A stretch of DNA of 64,000 bases from Terebella lapidaria (lineage: Eukaryota; Annelida; Polychaeta; Terebellida; Terebellidae): contig OX424570.1 of NCBI GenBank assembly GCA_949152475.1, positions 7,676,181 to 7,740,180 on the forward strand. The letters are read 5' to 3'. Positions 60,878 through 64,000 of this stretch are shown here, one piece after another. Made by a program: the position numbers and the translations under genes. The notes beneath the pieces are model-generated. The model was not told the origin of the DNA, did no database searches, and was given only the letters and a program-made list of their open reading frames with translations. Position 1 is the first letter of the stretch; each line of letters opens with the position of its first letter.

Positions 60878-62195
60878 ATAGGCTGAATCATGATATCAGA
60901 TACAAGTCATATATAGTTTCATATATAGTTTCAAATATGTTTTAAAAAGACGTTACGGAGTTTCAAAATCATTTGAGCAGGCATATTTTTTTTTCATCAG
61001 ACTCATTATGATTTCTCTAACTTGTTTGCACCATTTTTTGCTGATATTTTTGCGTTGCTAAACGATTTTTTATTATTGTTTGGTGTACTTCACGTGGGAT
61101 TCAAGCGGCAATATTCTGCTGAATTTCAGACCCCTGTCTCAAAATTTAGAAAGTCAGTCTACCACAATGTTAAATTTCAACAGAAAATGTGGTATCTGAT
61201 CTAAACAGATTCGTTGATTTGGTTGTGTTTACATCCATCAGCATTCAAAGTATCGCTGTAATTTTGGACCAGAACACAAATTGGGGTGTATGCTACACAA
61301 ACGTGTTTATTTCAAAATATTGAACCGCTACAAAAGAATGCGAATGCATATACGAGCGGGTGCGAACCCGGAAATGCAATGATGGGGCTAAATTTAACAA
61401 TGGAGTAGATCGCCAACTTTTGCGATTTTTGCGATAGAAGTCTGAAGTTCGGTAGAAAATTGCTGTTCGATTCCCCTTGAAGTAGGACATGTTACAATAC
61501 ATCCCTGGCAAAAACCAGTATTAAAAAATTCGAAATCAAAGTATAATTTCCAAATATATCTGAGACATACTTTTTGGAACATGAAGAAAGTAGGCCTATA
61601 TTCATCATCATTATTATATATGGCCCGCAGTGAATTGATTCATGTCGGAAAGTAGAAGCAAAAGACGATATGTTGTTGTTGTTGTGTGTTATTATTTTAT
61701 TTTTCGAGTGTTATTTTTCGAGTTTCATTATTTTATTTTTCAAGTGGGGCGGGGGGGGGGGGGGGCATTATGTAAAGCACATCCAGCTCTTGCGGTGATA
61801 ATGATGTGCTCGATCTTTACTGTCGTGTCCATCAGTTAGCTGCAATTTCTTGTAAATGTCAGCGGGGATTGTTCCCGAGAAGAAACCAGAGATGTTCACG
61901 ACCTAATTGCCTTTTCTGTTATTCAAGTATGCATTTTCAATCTAATTTATTTGTTAAAGGGGATGATTCAGGTTAAGTGTAAGGTTACCCTTGGTTATAA
62001 AGTGTTTCCTTTCTTGGTGAAGTGTTATGAGAAATGACGACCCGTTCGTCTATTATTTGTGAACAGTTGTAAGTGTTTCCATATACTCAACGTTCGCACA
62101 AAAGCTGCATATTGTGTGCTGATCAGGATTAAATGCATTTATAAGCAGTGTATCCTGATTTCTTTTTTAAACAGTTATATCAAAGCTCTTGCATT
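60878..62195 (+). repeat. 1.3-kb direct repeat, copy 1
   Basis: Nearly identical to 62648-63952, starting AGGCTGAATCATGATATCAG. Differences are scattered substitutions, and a G14-containing run near 61747 is shorter in copy 2. The same open frames occur in both copies because the DNA is the same, so they are not evidence of coding. Confidence 0.92.
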
Positions 62196-62550
62196 TAGAT
62201 GCTTAATGACCTAACGACTGTCATGCTTGAGTACCCTTTCTGTGAAGCGTATACCTCGGACAAATAGTGCCGAACAATAGTATTCCCCTTGGACAAACAA
62301 CTCAAAGAAGACACCGTCGTAAGGTCCATTATGATGTAACATATGTTTATGATTAACACAAATGTGTGGTTGGGTGTCTTTCTGATGCTTTGATGCTGAC
62401 CATGGAAAGATAATGAAGTATTTGTGGGATAGACACGTTTTGTAGATCGACCATTTAAACAAGATCAGACGGACTCACGTAGATCATCAACAACAGAACA
62501 CTCAAGTAGTGACATTCTTGGCCAATGGTGTTTTGAGGCCGGTTACGAAA
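62196..62550. other. Spacer between 1.3-kb repeats
   Basis: Aligns with 56600-56830 (C-unit text ACACTCAAGTAGTGACATTC-like), so it is the original continuation of copy 1. No gene. Confidence 0.45.
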
Positions 62551-62646
62551 TAGAGAAACCCCGAGGAACAGGGGGTTATTCAACACCCCGAGGAACAGGG
62601 GGTTATTCAACATGGTCGAGGGCAACATGTTACTCGGGTTTCTCTA
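62551..62646. repeat. 96-bp inverted-ended insert with internal duplication
   Basis: Begins TAGAGAAACCCCGAG and ends CTCGGGTTTCTCTA, near-perfect inverted ends. Inside, CCCCGAGGAACAGGGGGTTA is present twice in tandem. It lies exactly at the junction with the second 1.3-kb repeat. Confidence 0.7.
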
Positions 62647-62647
62647 T

Positions 62648-63952
62648 ACTCGAGGCTGAATCATGATATCAGATGCAAGTCATATATAGTTTCATATATA
62701 GTTTCAAATATGTTTTAAAAAGATGTTACGGAGTTTCAAAATCATTTGAGCAGGCATATCTTTTTTTCATCAGACTCATTATGATTTCTCTAACTTGTTT
62801 GCATCATTTTTTGCTGATATTTTTGCGTTGCTAAACGATTTTTTATTATTGTTTGGTGTACTTCACGTGGGATTCAAACGGCAATATTCTGCTGAATTTC
62901 AGACCCATGTCTCAAAATTTAGAAAGTCAATCTACCACAATGTTAAATTTCAACAGAAAATGTGGTGTCTGGAATCTAAACAGGTTCGTTGATTTGGTTG
63001 TGTTTACATCCATCAGCATTCAAAGTATCGCTATAATTTTGGACCAGAACACAAATTGGGGTGTATGCTACACAAACATATTTATTTCAAAATATTGAAC
63101 CGCTACAAAAGAATGCGAATGCATATACGAGCGGGTGCGAACCCAGAAATGCAATGATGGGGCTAAATTTAACAATGGGGTAGATCGCCAACTTTTGCGA
63201 TTTTTGGGATAGAAGTCTGAAGTTCGGTAGAAAATTGCTGTTCGATTCCCCTTGAAGTAGGACATGTTACAATACATCCCTGGCAAAAACCAGTATTAAA
63301 AAATTCGAAATCGAAGTATAATTTCCAACTATATCTGAGACATACTTTTTGGAACATGAAGAAAGTAGGCCTATATTCATCATCATTATTATATACGGCC
63401 CGCAGTGAATTGATTCATGTCGGAGAGAAGATGCAAAAGACGATATGTTGTTGTTGTTGTGTGTTATTATTTTATTTTTCGAGTGTTATTTTTCGAGTTT
63501 TATTATTTTATTTTTCAAGTGGGGCGGGAGGCATTATGTAAAGCACATCCAGCTCTTGCGGTGATAATGATGTGCTCGATCTTTACTGTCGTGTCCATCA
63601 GTTAGCTGCAATTTCTTGTAAATGTCACCGGGGATTGTTCCTGAGAAGAAACCAGAGATGTTCACGACCTAATTGCCTTTTCTGTTATTCAAGTATGCAT
63701 TTTCAATCTAATTTATTTGTTAAAGGGGATGATTCAGGTTAAGTGTACGGTTACCCTTGGTTATAAAGTGTTTCCTTTCTTGGTGAAGTGTTATGAGAAA
63801 TGACGACCCGTTCGTCTATTATTTGTGAACAGTTGTAAGTGTTTCCATATACTCAACGTTCGCACAAAAGCTGCATATTGTGTGCTGATCATGATTAAAT
63901 GCATTTATGAGCAGTGTATCCTGATTTCTTTTTTAAACAGTTATATCAAAGT
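62648..63952 (+). repeat. 1.3-kb direct repeat, copy 2
   Basis: Counterpart of 60878-62195, ending TTTTTTAAACAGTTATATCAAA. The following bases change to text related to 20796-20850. Confidence 0.92.
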
Positions 63953-64000
63953 AAGTATCAATCTATTACCACCTATACAATCAGATTTTGATGATGCCAA
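63953..64000 (+). repeat. Start of a B-unit intron-like segment
   Basis: GTAAGTATCAATCT followed by TTACCACC matches the text right after the putative exon at 20735-20795, so a further B unit probably continues past the window. Confidence 0.5.

Noticed and set aside
61022..63605. Paired, nearly identical short proteins in the 61-63.6 kb repeats
   Set aside because: Identity follows from the recent DNA duplication. No splice signals, motifs or codon-level constraint can be shown.

Overview
This is a 64 kb piece of an AT-rich, intron-containing invertebrate genome. A mollusc or similar lophotrochozoan is my best guess. The basis is a peptide GPCR split into small exons, a tRNA-derived SINE, a DIRS retrotransposon, non-LTR and Tc1 remnants, and non-autonomous elements with tandem-repeat cores and GACA or GACG microsatellite ends. 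The species cannot be named from sequence alone. No prokaryotic features, CRISPR arrays or rRNA genes were seen.

The one convincing intact host gene is at 1120-5610 (+). Eight exons splice in frame into a 7TM receptor of the CCAP-receptor / neuropeptide-S-receptor type; its 5' exon(s) were not found. The flanks of this gene recur at 23.9-28.1 kb. That second copy lost about 5 kb, leaving only the TM1 exon of the receptor, cut off by a stop.

Much of the rest is degenerate, tandemly duplicated sequence. There are A units (9.5-12, 15.8-17.3, 18.9-19.9 and 37.1-38.6 kb), B units carrying an unrecognised exon pair (17.7-22.7 and 47.3-50.9 kb), a minus-strand unit (28.8-30.4 and 33.1-35.2 kb), C units (51-60.4 kb) and a recent 1.3 kb direct repeat (60.9-62.2 and 62.6-63.95 kb).

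Mobile DNA is layered on top. At 12.07-15.59 kb lies an element family made of 339-bp monomers, each with a perfect 14-bp palindrome matching the RFX X-box; part of it forms a near-perfect inverted repeat with 1-kb arms. At 40.18-47.34 kb a TIR element, whose ends are arrays of a 16-bp motif and which has a probable 8-bp target duplication, contains a 5.65-kb DIRS retrotransposon. The DIRS has textbook inverted terminal repeats and an internal complementary region but decayed, internally deleted genes. Others include a 5'-truncated LINE (22.7-23.4 kb) with a paralogous empty site, a second LINE RT (56.9-58.4 kb) abutted by a 743-bp TIR element, a Tc1 transposase relic (33.9-34.4 kb), two SINE copies and a foldback element (30.6 kb).

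The genes do not form a pathway. The window reads as one receptor gene beside a gene-poor, repeatedly duplicated, transposon-rich tract. Coordinates of diverged repeats are approximate because they were aligned by eye.
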